From Cytophagales bacterium (lineage in GTDB: Bacteria; Bacteroidota; Bacteroidia; Cytophagales; Cyclobacteriaceae): DNA of 64,000 bases. Each line of letters begins with the position of its first letter. Within the stretch, counting starts at the first letter, position 1. The notes below the pieces were generated by a model, which was not told the DNA's origin, did no database searches, and saw only the letters and a list, made by a program, of their open reading frames with translations. The translations under genes were made by a program, and so were the position numbers. The stretch spans positions 1-64,000 of the forward strand of contig JAWPMT010000006.1 in assembly GCA_033344775.1 (NCBI GenBank). Direction: 5' to 3'. Below, piece by piece: positions 43,922 to 53,194 of this stretch.

Positions 43922-46312
43922 ATGTTAGTAGTAAAAAGAGACGGACGTAGAGAGTCCGTAAAATTTGACAAAATCACAGCGAGAATTGAGAAGTTGTGTT
44001 CAGGATTGAACCAGGATTTTGTAAAGCCCGTTGAGATTGCGAAAAAGGTAATCGATGGATTGTATGATGGAGTAACCACCGTAGAGCTGGATAATCTGGC
44101 TGCTGAAGTTGCTGCTACCATGACTACCCGTCACCCTGATTTTGCAAAGCTTGCGGCCAGAATCTCTATTTCTAACCTGCACAAAGTAACTTCAGAGTCA
44201 TTCTCAAACACCATGAAGCGCCTGTATACCCACGTCAATCCTAAGACGGGTGAAAATGCGGCATTAGTATCTACCGAGACTTACGGAGTTGTGAAGAACA
44301 ACGCCAAAAGACTAGATGACGCGGTAGACTATTCAAGAGATTACAACTACGATTTCTTTGGATTCAAGACGCTGGAGCGTTCTTATCTGATGAACCTTGA
44401 CGGCAAGATCGTAGAAAGACCTCAGCACATGATCATGAGGGTTGCGGTTGGTATCCACGGCGAGGATATCGATTCAGCGATTCAGACGTATAATTTAATG
44501 TCTGAAAAGTGGTTCACGCACGCGACTCCTACCTTGTTCAACGCGGGTACACCAAAACCTCAGCTTTCTTCTTGCTTCCTTTTGTCTATGCAAGACGACA
44601 GCATCGATGGTATTTACGACACACTAAAACAATGTGCCAAGATTTCTCAATCGGCAGGAGGAATCGGCCTTAGCATCCATAACATCCGCGCAACCGGAGC
44701 CTACATCAAAGGCACCAACGGTACTTCCAACGGGATCGTACCGATGCTCCGTAACTTCGACATGACTGCTCGTTATGTTGATCAGGGTGGCGGAAAGAGA
44801 AAAGGAAGCTTCGCGATCTATTTGGAGCCATGGCATGCAGACATCTTCGAATTCCTGGACCTGAAAAAGAACCATGGTAAGGAAGAAATGCGGGCAAGAG
44901 ACCTCTTCTACGCAATCTGGATTCCGGATTTGTTCATGAAGCGAGTAGAAGAAAACGGCGATTGGTCTTTGTTCTCTCCTGATGTAGCTCCTAATCTTTA
45001 CGACACGTACGGCGACGAATTTGAGAAGCTGTATGAAAAGTACGAGAAGGAAGGCAAAGCCAGAAGAACTGTTAAAGCGCAGGAATTATGGTTTGAAATC
45101 CTTGAATCTCAGATTGAGACAGGAACGCCATACATTCTTTATAAAGATCACGCAAACAAGAAATCCAATCAGAAGAACCTCGGTACCATCCGTTCGAGCA
45201 ACTTGTGTACGGAGATCATGGAGTACACCTCTAAAGATGAAGTAGCCGTATGTAACCTGGCATCAATTGCTCTTTCTAAGTTTGTGAAAGAAGATCAGAC
45301 TTTTGACCACCAGAAGCTTTATGAAATCACCAAAGTAGCGACCCGTAACCTGAATAAGGTAATTGATGTCAACTACTATCCGGTTCCTGAAGCCAAAACG
45401 TCCAATATGCGCCACAGACCTATTGGTCTCGGTGTACAAGGCCTGGCAGACACGTTCGCGATGATGAGATATCCTTTCGATTCTCCCGAAGCGCGACAAC
45501 TGAACGCCGAAATCTTCGAAACCATCTACTTCGCTGCTATGGAAACGTCCATGGAAATGGCACAAGTAGAAGGTCCATATGAAACATTCAAAGGTTCTCC
45601 GGTATCGAAAGGTATCTTCCAATTCGATATGTGGGGTGTAGACCCTAATACAGGACGTTGGGATTGGTATGATCTGAAGCAAAAGGTTAGAAAACATGGT
45701 GTGCGTAACTCATTGTTGGTTGCTCCAATGCCAACCGCTTCTACTTCTCAGATCTTAGGAAACAATGAGTGTTTCGAGCCTTTCACTTCGAACCTTTACG
45801 TCCGTCGTGTACTTTCAGGTGAGTTCATCGTAGCGAATAAGTACATGATGCAAGACCTGATCAAGCTAGGCTTATGGGATGATAACATGATGAACAAGAT
45901 CAAAGCCAACAATGGCTCGATCCAGGACATTCCTGAAATCCCCCAAAATATCAAGGATCTGTACAGAACCGTATGGGAGATTTCTCAGAAGTCTATCATC
46001 GATATGGCTGCTGATCGTGGCGCATACATCTGCCAAAGCCAGAGTATGAACATCCACCTGACAGATGCCAACTTTGGTAAAATGACCTCTATGCACTTCT
46101 ATGCATGGAAGAAAGGTCTGAAAACAGGCATGTACTACTTGCGTACCAAGGCGGCAACTGATGCCATCAAGTTTACGGTACAAAAAGAAGAAGCGGTTCA
46201 GCCTAAAGCAGAGCAAGTTGCAGCACCAACTGCAGCCGAAATGAGCCAAAACCAGGCGGCTATGCAGTGTTCATTGGACGATCCTGAAGGCTGCGAAATG
46301 TGCGGAAGTTAA
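43922..46312 (+). CDS. nrdA: class Ia ribonucleotide reductase large subunit, eukaryote-like
   Basis: A 796-residue catalytic subunit. The N-terminal ATP-cone ([24 protein letters not shown]) binds the allosteric effector. Active-site residues are in PQLSSCFLL (Cys about 218), [13 protein letters not shown] (Asn, Cys and Glu about 428-432) and [10 protein letters not shown] (Cys about 444). The C-terminus [14 protein letters not shown] carries the redox pair and closely resembles the end of human RRM1 (CxxCGS-type). The sequence follows the human subunit over nearly its whole length, as described for Bacteroidota NrdA. It ends in a good terminator. Confidence 0.96.
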   Translation: MLVVKRDGRRESVKFDKITARIEKLCSGLNQDFVKPVEIAKKVIDGLYDGVTTVELDNLAAEVAATMTTRHPDFAKLAARISISNLHKVTSESFSNTMKRLYTHVNPKTGENAALVSTETYGVVKNNAKRLDDAVDYSRDYNYDFFGFKTLERSYLMNLDGKIVERPQHMIMRVAVGIHGEDIDSAIQTYNLMSEKWFTHATPTLFNAGTPKPQLSSCFLLSMQDDSIDGIYDTLKQCAKISQSAGGIGLSIHNIRATGAYIKGTNGTSNGIVPMLRNFDMTARYVDQGGGKRKGSFAIYLEPWHADIFEFLDLKKNHGKEEMRARDLFYAIWIPDLFMKRVEENGDWSLFSPDVAPNLYDTYGDEFEKLYEKYEKEGKARRTVKAQELWFEILESQIETGTPYILYKDHANKKSNQKNLGTIRSSNLCTEIMEYTSKDEVAVCNLASIALSKFVKEDQTFDHQKLYEITKVATRNLNKVIDVNYYPVPEAKTSNMRHRPIGLGVQGLADTFAMMRYPFDSPEARQLNAEIFETIYFAAMETSMEMAQVEGPYETFKGSPVSKGIFQFDMWGVDPNTGRWDWYDLKQKVRKHGVRNSLLVAPMPTASTSQILGNNECFEPFTSNLYVRRVLSGEFIVANKYMMQDLIKLGLWDDNMMNKIKANNGSIQDIPEIPQNIKDLYRTVWEISQKSIIDMAADRGAYICQSQSMNIHLTDANFGKMTSMHFYAWKKGLKTGMYYLRTKAATDAIKFTVQKEEAVQPKAEQVAAPTAAEMSQNQAAMQCSLDDPEGCEMCGS

Positions 46313-46341
46313 TAGTGAGTATATATTTATAATTGCGTAAA

Positions 46342-46377
46342 AAGCCCGCTTCCAATTGGAGGTGGGCTTCTTTTTTG
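46342..46377 (+). terminator. nrdBA operon terminator
   Basis: AAGCCCGCTTCC and GGAGGTGGGCTT form a stem around AATT and run into CTTTTTT. It lies about 30 bp after the nrdA stop codon. Confidence 0.85.
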
Positions 46378-46416
46378 CACTAATAATTTTCAGAAGCTCA
46401 AAAGCCGAAACCACAC

Positions 46417-46449
46417 TAAAACAAAGGCCTGCTTCGTGGGCAGGCCTCT
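46417..46449 (-). terminator. terminator of the dehydrogenase gene at 46501
   Basis: On the minus strand AGGCCTGCCCACGAAGCAGGCCT is followed by TTGTTTTAG, about 50 bp after the stop codon. Together with the nrdA terminator it separates two convergent genes. Confidence 0.8.
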
Positions 46450-46500
46450 GATCATTTTAAAATTTTTTCCCAATTGTAGTCAACGAGCAAGATTCTTTTA

Positions 46501-47703
46501 TTATCCGTTCACATAATCCGTGAGGTACTTGTATCGTTCTGTCAACTGGCCATCATTGGTAATGGTAGCGCGCTTAATGACTTCTTGCTTGTCTTCCCCG
46601 ATCAAGTGAGGCAATACATTGTTGATCAATTCGTTTCCAAAGCTTTCTGATGCATCTCGTGGCAATTCACAAGGTAAGTTATCAACGGTCATCATAGTGA
46701 TGTTCGCTTCATCAGTTAACGCTTTTTCTACGGCATCCTCGCTAGGATTGTAATCGTAGATCGGATCATCGATGGTCGTAGCGTGTTTGGTAGAAGGTAT
46801 AGAACCTTCAATGTCACAAGTCACATCTGCAATCACCCTCAATTTGAATGATTCTGACATGACATCAGCCGGGCTGAAAAGGACAGGTGCTTTAGGATCC
46901 CAATAGGCACAAGCCACGAGTAGGTCCGAGACCGCTGCATATTTCAGGAAATCACCATCATACATTTCCGGATGATCAAAGAATTCATGACGGTTAAATG
47001 CAGAGCCGTCTTTCTTGTGATGATAATCTCTGGAATTGAGTTGCGTAAAAACAGGCTCTTTTAATCGCTCATGCAGGAAAACATCCGGCGTTACTTTTCT
47101 GATTCCCGCACCAAGCAAAACTTCCATGGCGCCTTTGGCGACTCGGCCACCCCCAGTGATCGCTATCTTGATCGGAGGCAGATCAATTTTTGGATATTCT
47201 GTTTTCAGGTCCTCCAGGTCAAAACACTCATGTGCTCTTCGGATATTGTACAAGTTGTAGCGCTTTCCATATGTCCAGAGGCCATTATAAGCGCCAACGA
47301 TACCTGCCCATCTACCGAAAGCAATGATACGATTGCTGGTTTCGTCAGTTAACGTCTCGTAATCGATGAGTCTGATGTTCTTTTTCAAGACTTCCTGAAG
47401 CAGCTTCCGGTTGTATGCCTGCTCCTTGATGGTGTGAGAGAAAAAGAAAAAGGTCTTATTGGCGATCAAATCAGGGATCTGCACCTCTTTTACGCCTAAT
47501 ATCGTATCACAATCGTCGACTGAATCAACCAATTTGATTCCAGCATTCTCATAATCTTCGTCAGAAAAACACCGAATATCACTCCGTTGTGCCACTACCT
47601 CCACACCTGGATACCGCTGCATGACCTCTTTGGCCTGCGTCGGGGTGAGCGCTACACGTTTGTCAATGGGAATTTTTCCTTCTTTGATGATGCCTATTTT
47701 CAT
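46501..47703 (-). CDS. alanine dehydrogenase / saccharopine dehydrogenase-like oxidoreductase
   Basis: A 400-residue NAD(P)-dependent enzyme of the AlaDH/PNT family. The N-terminal domain begins MKIGIIKEGKIPIDKRVALTPTQAKEVM (the substrate Arg/Lys region) and includes GVKEVQIPDLIANKTFFFFSHTIKEQ. The nucleotide fold has AITGGGRVAKGAMEVLLGAG. The late part IADVTCDIEGSIPSTKHATTIDDPIYDY resembles fungal LYS1-type and Bacteroidota members more than E. coli-type PNT. The true substrate (alanine, saccharopine or another) cannot be decided. It is transcribed alone, with a likely promoter at 47749-47777. Confidence 0.8.
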   Translation of the reverse strand: MKIGIIKEGKIPIDKRVALTPTQAKEVMQRYPGVEVVAQRSDIRCFSDEDYENAGIKLVDSVDDCDTILGVKEVQIPDLIANKTFFFFSHTIKEQAYNRKLLQEVLKKNIRLIDYETLTDETSNRIIAFGRWAGIVGAYNGLWTYGKRYNLYNIRRAHECFDLEDLKTEYPKIDLPPIKIAITGGGRVAKGAMEVLLGAGIRKVTPDVFLHERLKEPVFTQLNSRDYHHKKDGSAFNRHEFFDHPEMYDGDFLKYAAVSDLLVACAYWDPKAPVLFSPADVMSESFKLRVIADVTCDIEGSIPSTKHATTIDDPIYDYNPSEDAVEKALTDEANITMMTVDNLPCELPRDASESFGNELINNVLPHLIGEDKQEVIKRATITNDGQLTERYKYLTDYVNG

Positions 47704-47748
47704 GACTGATGGAGTAATTGAGGTTAATTCAACCGGGTTTTCGGTCTG

Positions 47749-47777
47749 CGAAATTAATACTCCTCCCTGAAATCAAA
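47749..47777 (-). promoter_or_regulatory. predicted promoter of the AlaDH-like gene
   Basis: On the minus strand TTTG, a 17-bp spacer, then TAATTTCG (one mismatch to TAnnTTTG), 46 bp before the start codon. The spacing is slightly short. Confidence 0.35.
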
Positions 47778-47857
47778 TATTGATCTCAAGAAAAAGGCGT
47801 TCTTATACCATCTTGCATGGTATCCCGCGTAGTGAATAGTTGTATTGGAATAAAAAA

Positions 47858-47882
47858 AGGGTCGGATTATTCCGAGCCCTTC
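47858..47882 (-). terminator. terminator overlapping the end of the 66-aa gene
   Basis: On the minus strand AAGGGCTCGGA, AAT loop region, TCCGACCCTT followed by TTTTT. The stem includes the last codons and the TAA stop (47869-47867) of the small gene, so the terminator is partly coding. Confidence 0.85.
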
Positions 47883-48067
47883 AATTCATCGAGATCTTCG
47901 CGATCTCTTAGTTTTTTATCATCAACCTCACGGTTGAGAAATTTATTGATCTCATCAATACTTAAACTGGATTTGATTTCACCGAAGGTATTGATAGATA
48001 CATCAAAGCCGTCCAGGTCATTGTGGACCTTGGCTTTTTCTTCTTTTTGTTCTTTCTTTCTGATCAT
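47867..48067 (-). CDS. small conserved-looking acidic/basic protein (66 aa)
   Basis: A short, highly charged protein with no signal peptide or membrane helix. It begins MIRKKEQKEEKAKVHNDLDGFD, includes VSINTFGEIKSSLSIDEINKFLN and ends in a run of Asp/Glu/Lys/Arg. The function is not recognised. The position 6 bp after gltX, on the same strand, and a terminator that overlaps its last codons support it as a real gene and the end of the gltX transcript. Confidence 0.75.
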   Translation of the reverse strand: MIRKKEQKEEKAKVHNDLDGFDVSINTFGEIKSSLSIDEINKFLNREVDDKKLRDREDLDELKGSE

Positions 48068-48073
48068 GGTACG

Positions 48074-49600
48074 CTAATCTATATGTTTAGCTAACGTATT
48101 TATTGAGCTAGAGATGCGTTCTGCAACCGACAAACCACCCATGATTTCTATGATGATCATGAGATCAGGACCAGAGCCCTGCCCTGTAAGCGCCAATCGC
48201 AATGGCTGCATGACTTTGCCAGGATTGATCCCTGCGTCATTGAGCGTATTGGAATAAAGTTCTTTTGCTTCCTCTGGCCCAATCTGCGCATGCACAGATA
48301 TGGCCGCTGCAAACAACTCCAGTCCCTTTACCGCCTCTGCATTCCACTTCTTGCGGATGACCTTTTCATCGAATTCGGTAGGGTCCTCAAAGAAATATTT
48401 GGACTGGTCCACAAAATCTTGCGGAAAAGTAGATCTGGGCTTCAGCAGTTCAATGATCTTTCCGGCCGTTTCCTCAGTACAATCATGAGCTATAGCAGAT
48501 AAGTAATTACCCACAAGATCTTTGGTCGGGGTTTCTCTTAGATAATACTGGTTAAACCATTTAGCCTTTTCTATATCAAATCTGGTGCCTGCTTTTCCAA
48601 CACGCTCCAGCGAGAATTCCTGCACTAGTTCTTCGAGCGTGAAAAGTTCCCGCTCTCCTCCAGGATTCCAACCTAAGAAAGCAAGGAAGTTGATCAATGC
48701 TTCCGGTAAATAACCTCTTTCCTTGAATCCAATGTGCTGATCTCCTGAAACTGATTCTTGCCAAGAAAGCGGGAATATTGGAAATCCGGCTTTTGCAGCA
48801 GCTCTTTTACTGAGTTTTCCCTCACCTTCTGGTTTCATCAACAGCGGAAGGTGTGCGAACTTGGGCATGCTGTCCGTCCATCCGAAAAATTCATACAGCA
48901 AAACGTGGATTGGCAATGAAGGAAGCCATTCTTCCCCACGTATCACGTGACTGATCTCCATTAGGTGATCATCTACAACATTGGCCAGGTGGTATGTAGG
49001 CATACCGTCCGACTTCAATAATACCTTGTCATCCAGGTTCATGGCATGTACCATCACCCAGCCTCGTATAATATCATGAAATCGGATTTCCTTTTTTTGG
49101 GGAACCTTCAACCGAATGGTATAGGCATCACCGTTATTCATACGCTGCTTTACTTCCTCTGCTGAAAGCGTCAATGAATTTTGCATGGACATCCGCGAGC
49201 TCGCATTGTAGCTGGGATTAGTTACACCCGCAGCTTTTAGCTTTTCCTTCATGGCTTCGATGGCATCCGGCGTATCAAATGCGTAATAAGCCTGGTCATC
49301 GTTTACCAATTGCTCGGCATACTGGCGATAACTGTCTTTTCTTTCTGATTGCCGGTAAGGAACAAATTCACCACCTTGTACCGGTCCTTCATCCGGAGGA
49401 ATCGACAGCCAGTCGAGGGTATCCTTGATGTACTCCTCCGCTCCTTCTACAAAGCGCGTTTGATCCGTATCTTCGATCCTGAGCACAAAGTCACCGCCGT
49501 TTTTCCTGGCAAACAAGTAATTGAATAGCGCTGTTCTTACACCTCCAATGTGCAATCCACCAGTGGGGCTTGGTGCGAAACGCACCCTCACTTTTGTCAT
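48074..49600 (-). CDS. gltX: glutamyl-tRNA synthetase
   Basis: A 508-residue class I synthetase charging tRNA-Glu. The HIGH-type motif is PSPTGGLHIGGVRTALFNYLFA (residues 10-31), and the KMSKS-type loop is EGKLSKRAAAKAG near 258-270. The C-terminal half is the helical anticodon-binding domain. The length and order are as in bacterial GluRS. It is preceded by ridA (24 bp gap) and followed by the small 66-aa gene (6 bp), suggesting one transcript. Confidence 0.97.
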   Translation of the reverse strand: MTKVRVRFAPSPTGGLHIGGVRTALFNYLFARKNGGDFVLRIEDTDQTRFVEGAEEYIKDTLDWLSIPPDEGPVQGGEFVPYRQSERKDSYRQYAEQLVNDDQAYYAFDTPDAIEAMKEKLKAAGVTNPSYNASSRMSMQNSLTLSAEEVKQRMNNGDAYTIRLKVPQKKEIRFHDIIRGWVMVHAMNLDDKVLLKSDGMPTYHLANVVDDHLMEISHVIRGEEWLPSLPIHVLLYEFFGWTDSMPKFAHLPLLMKPEGEGKLSKRAAAKAGFPIFPLSWQESVSGDQHIGFKERGYLPEALINFLAFLGWNPGGERELFTLEELVQEFSLERVGKAGTRFDIEKAKWFNQYYLRETPTKDLVGNYLSAIAHDCTEETAGKIIELLKPRSTFPQDFVDQSKYFFEDPTEFDEKVIRKKWNAEAVKGLELFAAAISVHAQIGPEEAKELYSNTLNDAGINPGKVMQPLRLALTGQGSGPDLMIIIEIMGGLSVAERISSSINTLAKHID

Positions 49601-49624
49601 CTGCTGATGTGTTTTTAGAAACGA

Positions 49625-50005
49625 TTATGAAACCAGGGCCATGCAGGAAATCTCTACATTTACTCCTTTCGGCAATTGACTGACCTCCACACATTCTCGT
49701 GCAGGAGCATCTTCACCAAAGTAATTACCATAGACGGCATTGATCTGCCCAAATTGTCCCATGTCACTGATGAAGATCGAACATTTTATGACTGCATCAA
49801 AAGACGTGTTGGCAGCTTCCAGAATGGCTTGAAGGTTTTTCATGACCATCTCTGTTTCTTCTTCGATGGAACCACTCACGAGTTCACCAGTAGCCGGGTC
49901 GAGTGGGATCTGTCCGGAAACATAAAGCACGCCATTGGCAATTACTGCCTGGTTATAAGGACCAATAGGCGCAGGAGCCTTGTCCGTTTTAATAATGGTT
50001 TTCAT
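49625..50005 (-). CDS. ridA: RidA family reactive-intermediate deaminase
   Basis: A 126-residue YjgF/YER057c/UK114 protein that hydrolyses reactive enamine/imine products of PLP enzymes. It has TDKAPAPIGPYNQAVIANGVLYVSGQIPLDP at the N-terminus, NLQAILEAANTSFDAVIKCSIF in the middle, and APARECVEVSQLPKGVNVEISCMA near the end, with the conserved active-site Arg in the PARECVEV segment and Gln/Ile of SGQIPLDP. It lies between glmS (57 bp) and gltX (24 bp), all on the minus strand, so one operon is likely. Confidence 0.95.
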   Translation of the reverse strand: MKTIIKTDKAPAPIGPYNQAVIANGVLYVSGQIPLDPATGELVSGSIEEETEMVMKNLQAILEAANTSFDAVIKCSIFISDMGQFGQINAVYGNYFGEDAPARECVEVSQLPKGVNVEISCMALVS

Positions 50006-50062
50006 ATAGGGTGATATTGCTAATGCGAATATACCGATTCGAGCATCTTTTGCGATATGTGA

Positions 50063-51901
50063 CTACTCTACCGTCACAGATTTTGCCAGATTACGAGGCT
50101 GATCCACATTACATCCACGCATCACAGCAATGTGATAGGAAAGCAACTGCAAAGGCACTACGGATACCAGCGGCATCAAGATCTCATGTGTAGAAGGTAC
50201 TTCAATTGTAAAGTCCGCCATCTTCGGAATAAGCACGTCTCCTTCCGTCACAATCGCGATTACCACACCTTTTCTGGCCTTCACCTCCTGGATGTTCGAA
50301 ACGATCTTGTCGTAAGAACTGTCTCTGGTAGCAATGAAAACGACCGGCATATGATCATCGATCAGTGCGATCGGGCCGTGTTTCATCTCTGCTGCCGGGT
50401 AGCCCTCTGCGTGGATATAAGAGATCTCTTTCAATTTCAATGCCCCTTCCAGCGCGACGGGGAAATTATAACCCCGCCCCAGGTACAAGAAGTTTCTCGC
50501 ATCTTTGAAGAGATCGGAAATGGTCTCGATCCTATCGTTGTATTTCAACGCTTCCGTGACCTTATTTGGAATATTTTCAAGTTCAATCAGTAGCTCTCTG
50601 TATTTCCTTTCCGTAATGGTGCCATTGATCTGAGCGACTCTCAGCGCGATCATAGACAACACAGTCAATTGCGCTGTAAATGCTTTGGTTGACGCTACGC
50701 CTATCTCTGGACCTGCGTGTAGGTAAGCCCCTTCATGTGACGTTCGGGCAATGGACGAACCCACGGCATTGACCACTCCAAAGACGATGGCTCCTTTTGA
50801 TTTCGCTAATTCAATCGCAGCCAGTGTGTCTGCTGTTTCTCCGGATTGAGAGATCGCGATCACGACATCTCCTTCTCGAATGATTGGGTTACGATATCGG
50901 AATTCGGAAGCATATTCCACTTCAACAGGAATTCGACATAGGTCCTCAAAGATGTACTCTGCTACCAGGCCGGCATGCCATGACGTTCCACACGCCACGA
51001 TCACGATCTTTTCCGCCTTGGTCAGTTTCTCAGCATAGTCACGGATACCACCGAGTACTAACGAGCCTGTCTCAGCATTCAATCTGCCTCGAAGACAATC
51101 TGCAATAGAATGTGGTTGCTCAAAGATCTCTTTGAGCATGAAATGGTCGTATCCACCTTTCTCAATCGCCTCCAGCTCCAGGTCCACTGTTTGGATGTAA
51201 GGACTTTGCTCTACGTCACTGATGTTTTTGATGGTCAGGTTATCTCGCTCGATCACCGCAATTTCCTCATCGTTCAGATACACCACTTCATTGGTATACT
51301 CCACGATTGGTGTCGCATCAGAAGCCACAAAATATTCTCCCTGTCCAACGCCTATTACCAACGGACTTCCTTTTCTTGCAGCGATCAATTTGTCCGGATC
51401 AGACTTAGAAACAATCACCGTAGCATAGGCACCAACCACACGGGTCAATGCTATTCGCACTGCCTGTTCCAATGGAAGGTCCCCACTTTTTTGAATGTCC
51501 TCAATGAAACTCACAAACACTTCTGTGTCCGTATCTGAAACGAAAGTGTATCCTTTATTAGTGAGTTCCGTCTTTAGGGTTTCATAATTCTCAATGATAC
51601 CATTGTGAATGATGGCAAGATCTTTACTTTCAGAAAAATGCGGGTGAGCATTGATATCGTTGGGTTCTCCGTGCGTTGCCCACCGGGTATGACCTATACC
51701 GATGCTGCTTTGGATATCCTTGTCGCCTACGAAGGCTTTTAGGTCGCTTACTTTTCCCTTTTTCTTGTAATTGGTGATCGAACCCTGTTCGATCATGGCT
51801 ACTCCGGCACTGTCGTAACCTCTGTATTCTAATCTTTGTAACCCTTTAATCAATATTGGAAAGACTGGTCTTTCACCTACATACGCTACGATTCCACACA
51901 T
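50063..51901 (-). CDS. glmS: glutamine-fructose-6-phosphate aminotransferase (isomerizing)
   Basis: A 612-residue enzyme making glucosamine-6-phosphate from fructose-6-phosphate and glutamine for peptidoglycan and LPS. The Ntn-hydrolase glutaminase domain starts with the nucleophile Cys in MCGIVAYVG and has GIGHTRWATHGEPNDINAHPH. Two SIS sugar-isomerase domains follow (VACGTSWHAGLVAEYIFEDL, AISQSGETADTLAA, GAYLHAGPEIGVASTKAFTAQL), with the active-site tail DQPRNLAKSVTVE. No upstream glmS ribozyme-like gap is present, since it begins only 6 bp after the DUF4270 gene. Confidence 0.97.
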   Translation of the reverse strand: MCGIVAYVGERPVFPILIKGLQRLEYRGYDSAGVAMIEQGSITNYKKKGKVSDLKAFVGDKDIQSSIGIGHTRWATHGEPNDINAHPHFSESKDLAIIHNGIIENYETLKTELTNKGYTFVSDTDTEVFVSFIEDIQKSGDLPLEQAVRIALTRVVGAYATVIVSKSDPDKLIAARKGSPLVIGVGQGEYFVASDATPIVEYTNEVVYLNDEEIAVIERDNLTIKNISDVEQSPYIQTVDLELEAIEKGGYDHFMLKEIFEQPHSIADCLRGRLNAETGSLVLGGIRDYAEKLTKAEKIVIVACGTSWHAGLVAEYIFEDLCRIPVEVEYASEFRYRNPIIREGDVVIAISQSGETADTLAAIELAKSKGAIVFGVVNAVGSSIARTSHEGAYLHAGPEIGVASTKAFTAQLTVLSMIALRVAQINGTITERKYRELLIELENIPNKVTEALKYNDRIETISDLFKDARNFLYLGRGYNFPVALEGALKLKEISYIHAEGYPAAEMKHGPIALIDDHMPVVFIATRDSSYDKIVSNIQEVKARKGVVIAIVTEGDVLIPKMADFTIEVPSTHEILMPLVSVVPLQLLSYHIAVMRGCNVDQPRNLAKSVTVE

Positions 51902-51907
51902 AGTAGA

Positions 51908-53194
51908 TTATTTTACGATGGTATAGAAAACTTTTAGTTTAACCTCTGAATTTTGGATGGTAGACTGACTAATGTACAGCCCTGAGGTCGGTATTACAAC
52001 CAGATCATCAGTTAGAAATTCATCTCCTGCGATCTGATCGGTTAAGATACTTTGGGTAAACAGAGTGATTGTACTAGCATAATTAGAATCATCTTCCGAA
52101 AATGTAAGTACGCGGGGTGTAGGGAGTGCTGTCAGGTTCGAATAATCATTCTCTCCTAATAAAGCAGTATTAAATACGTCGTTGGCGATTCCAGGACCAT
52201 TGATCACTGTCTCTTCTTTAAAAAAATAAAGGTTGATATCAGGCACATCCGACTGGAGTCTATTGGCTCGATTAGTCACCGTAGGGATCTCTATATCAGC
52301 CTTGTTGATGATCACATTTTCCTGAGAAGCAACGAAATCTAAAAACGGATCCAAATCCAGGCGCACTACGGTGCCAGCTATCCCATTTAGATACGTATAT
52401 CCATTTTCATCACTGATCGAATCTCCAGTGTTGATCAACGGTGCCATGCGACTACCTGTCCGGTCCCTTGTCACCCGATTAAAGTGATTTTCAAAGGTAT
52501 AAGTAGTCGTATACATCGTATCCAAAGGATCCTTGGTGGTGATGATCAGCTCGGTGGTATCTGCAAAAATATTGAGCGCCAGTAAGCCATCACTCGCATC
52601 CGTAGCTTTGATATTGAGTCCAAAATACATGTCATTGACATTCTCAGCGGCCTCTGTTTCTTGCCACAAGAGACCATATAATCGACGCCCTACATCTAAT
52701 CCGTATATGCTATCAGCTATTCCAACATTCACATTCCAGGTGTCGAGCACAAAGTCATTCACGCCAATGGCATCTTGCCTGTCGTATATTCTAGATCCGT
52801 AAATCGTATCTGTCAGCGCCCTGATCTCCAATTCCAGATTCACCACTGCCTCCAACGACAGCTTATCGTCAATCTGGAGGTTGAGACGAGCAGATACCAA
52901 TTCAAGGCAATCCAAAGGCAGCTGGCCTGATTCGTACGAGAGTTCCAGAAACGTCTCTGAGGTCACTTCACCATAAATGGAGTCGGTATTTGACCCAACG
53001 ATAATGTTAGTTCCTCGATCCGTACGAAGGCTATCGATATAAAATGTGGAAGCTGGAAGTACAAATTCCTGAAAATTGACTTCCGTCTCCGAGTCCCCGG
53101 GATTAAGCTCTAAACCTAAATCTCCTGGTTCTTCACAAGCGATCAAGAAAAGGGACAAAGCTGCCCCTTTCAGGATCTTATCCAATAAGTTCAT
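51908..53194 (-). CDS. DUF4270 lipoprotein
   Basis: A 428-residue DUF4270 family protein, common in Bacteroidota. MNLLDKILKGAALSLFLIAC gives a lipoprotein signal with the lipobox Cys followed by EEPGDLGLELNP. The acidic residues after the Cys suggest export to the cell surface. The rest is beta-rich, with YESGQLPLDCLELVSARLNL and repeated IxDSI-Y-G segments. The start is ATG 53194, because the longer frame has no signal peptide at its N-terminus. It overlaps the end of the upstream GT5 gene by 17 bp and precedes glmS by 6 bp. The function is unknown. Confidence 0.88.
   Translation of the reverse strand: MNLLDKILKGAALSLFLIACEEPGDLGLELNPGDSETEVNFQEFVLPASTFYIDSLRTDRGTNIIVGSNTDSIYGEVTSETFLELSYESGQLPLDCLELVSARLNLQIDDKLSLEAVVNLELEIRALTDTIYGSRIYDRQDAIGVNDFVLDTWNVNVGIADSIYGLDVGRRLYGLLWQETEAAENVNDMYFGLNIKATDASDGLLALNIFADTTELIITTKDPLDTMYTTTYTFENHFNRVTRDRTGSRMAPLINTGDSISDENGYTYLNGIAGTVVRLDLDPFLDFVASQENVIINKADIEIPTVTNRANRLQSDVPDINLYFFKEETVINGPGIANDVFNTALLGENDYSNLTALPTPRVLTFSEDDSNYASTITLFTQSILTDQIAGDEFLTDDLVVIPTSGLYISQSTIQNSEVKLKVFYTIVK

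Noticed and set aside
45263-45697. 144-codon minus-strand open frame within nrdA
   Set aside because: It is fully antisense to a strongly conserved gene and its composition shows no real protein pattern.
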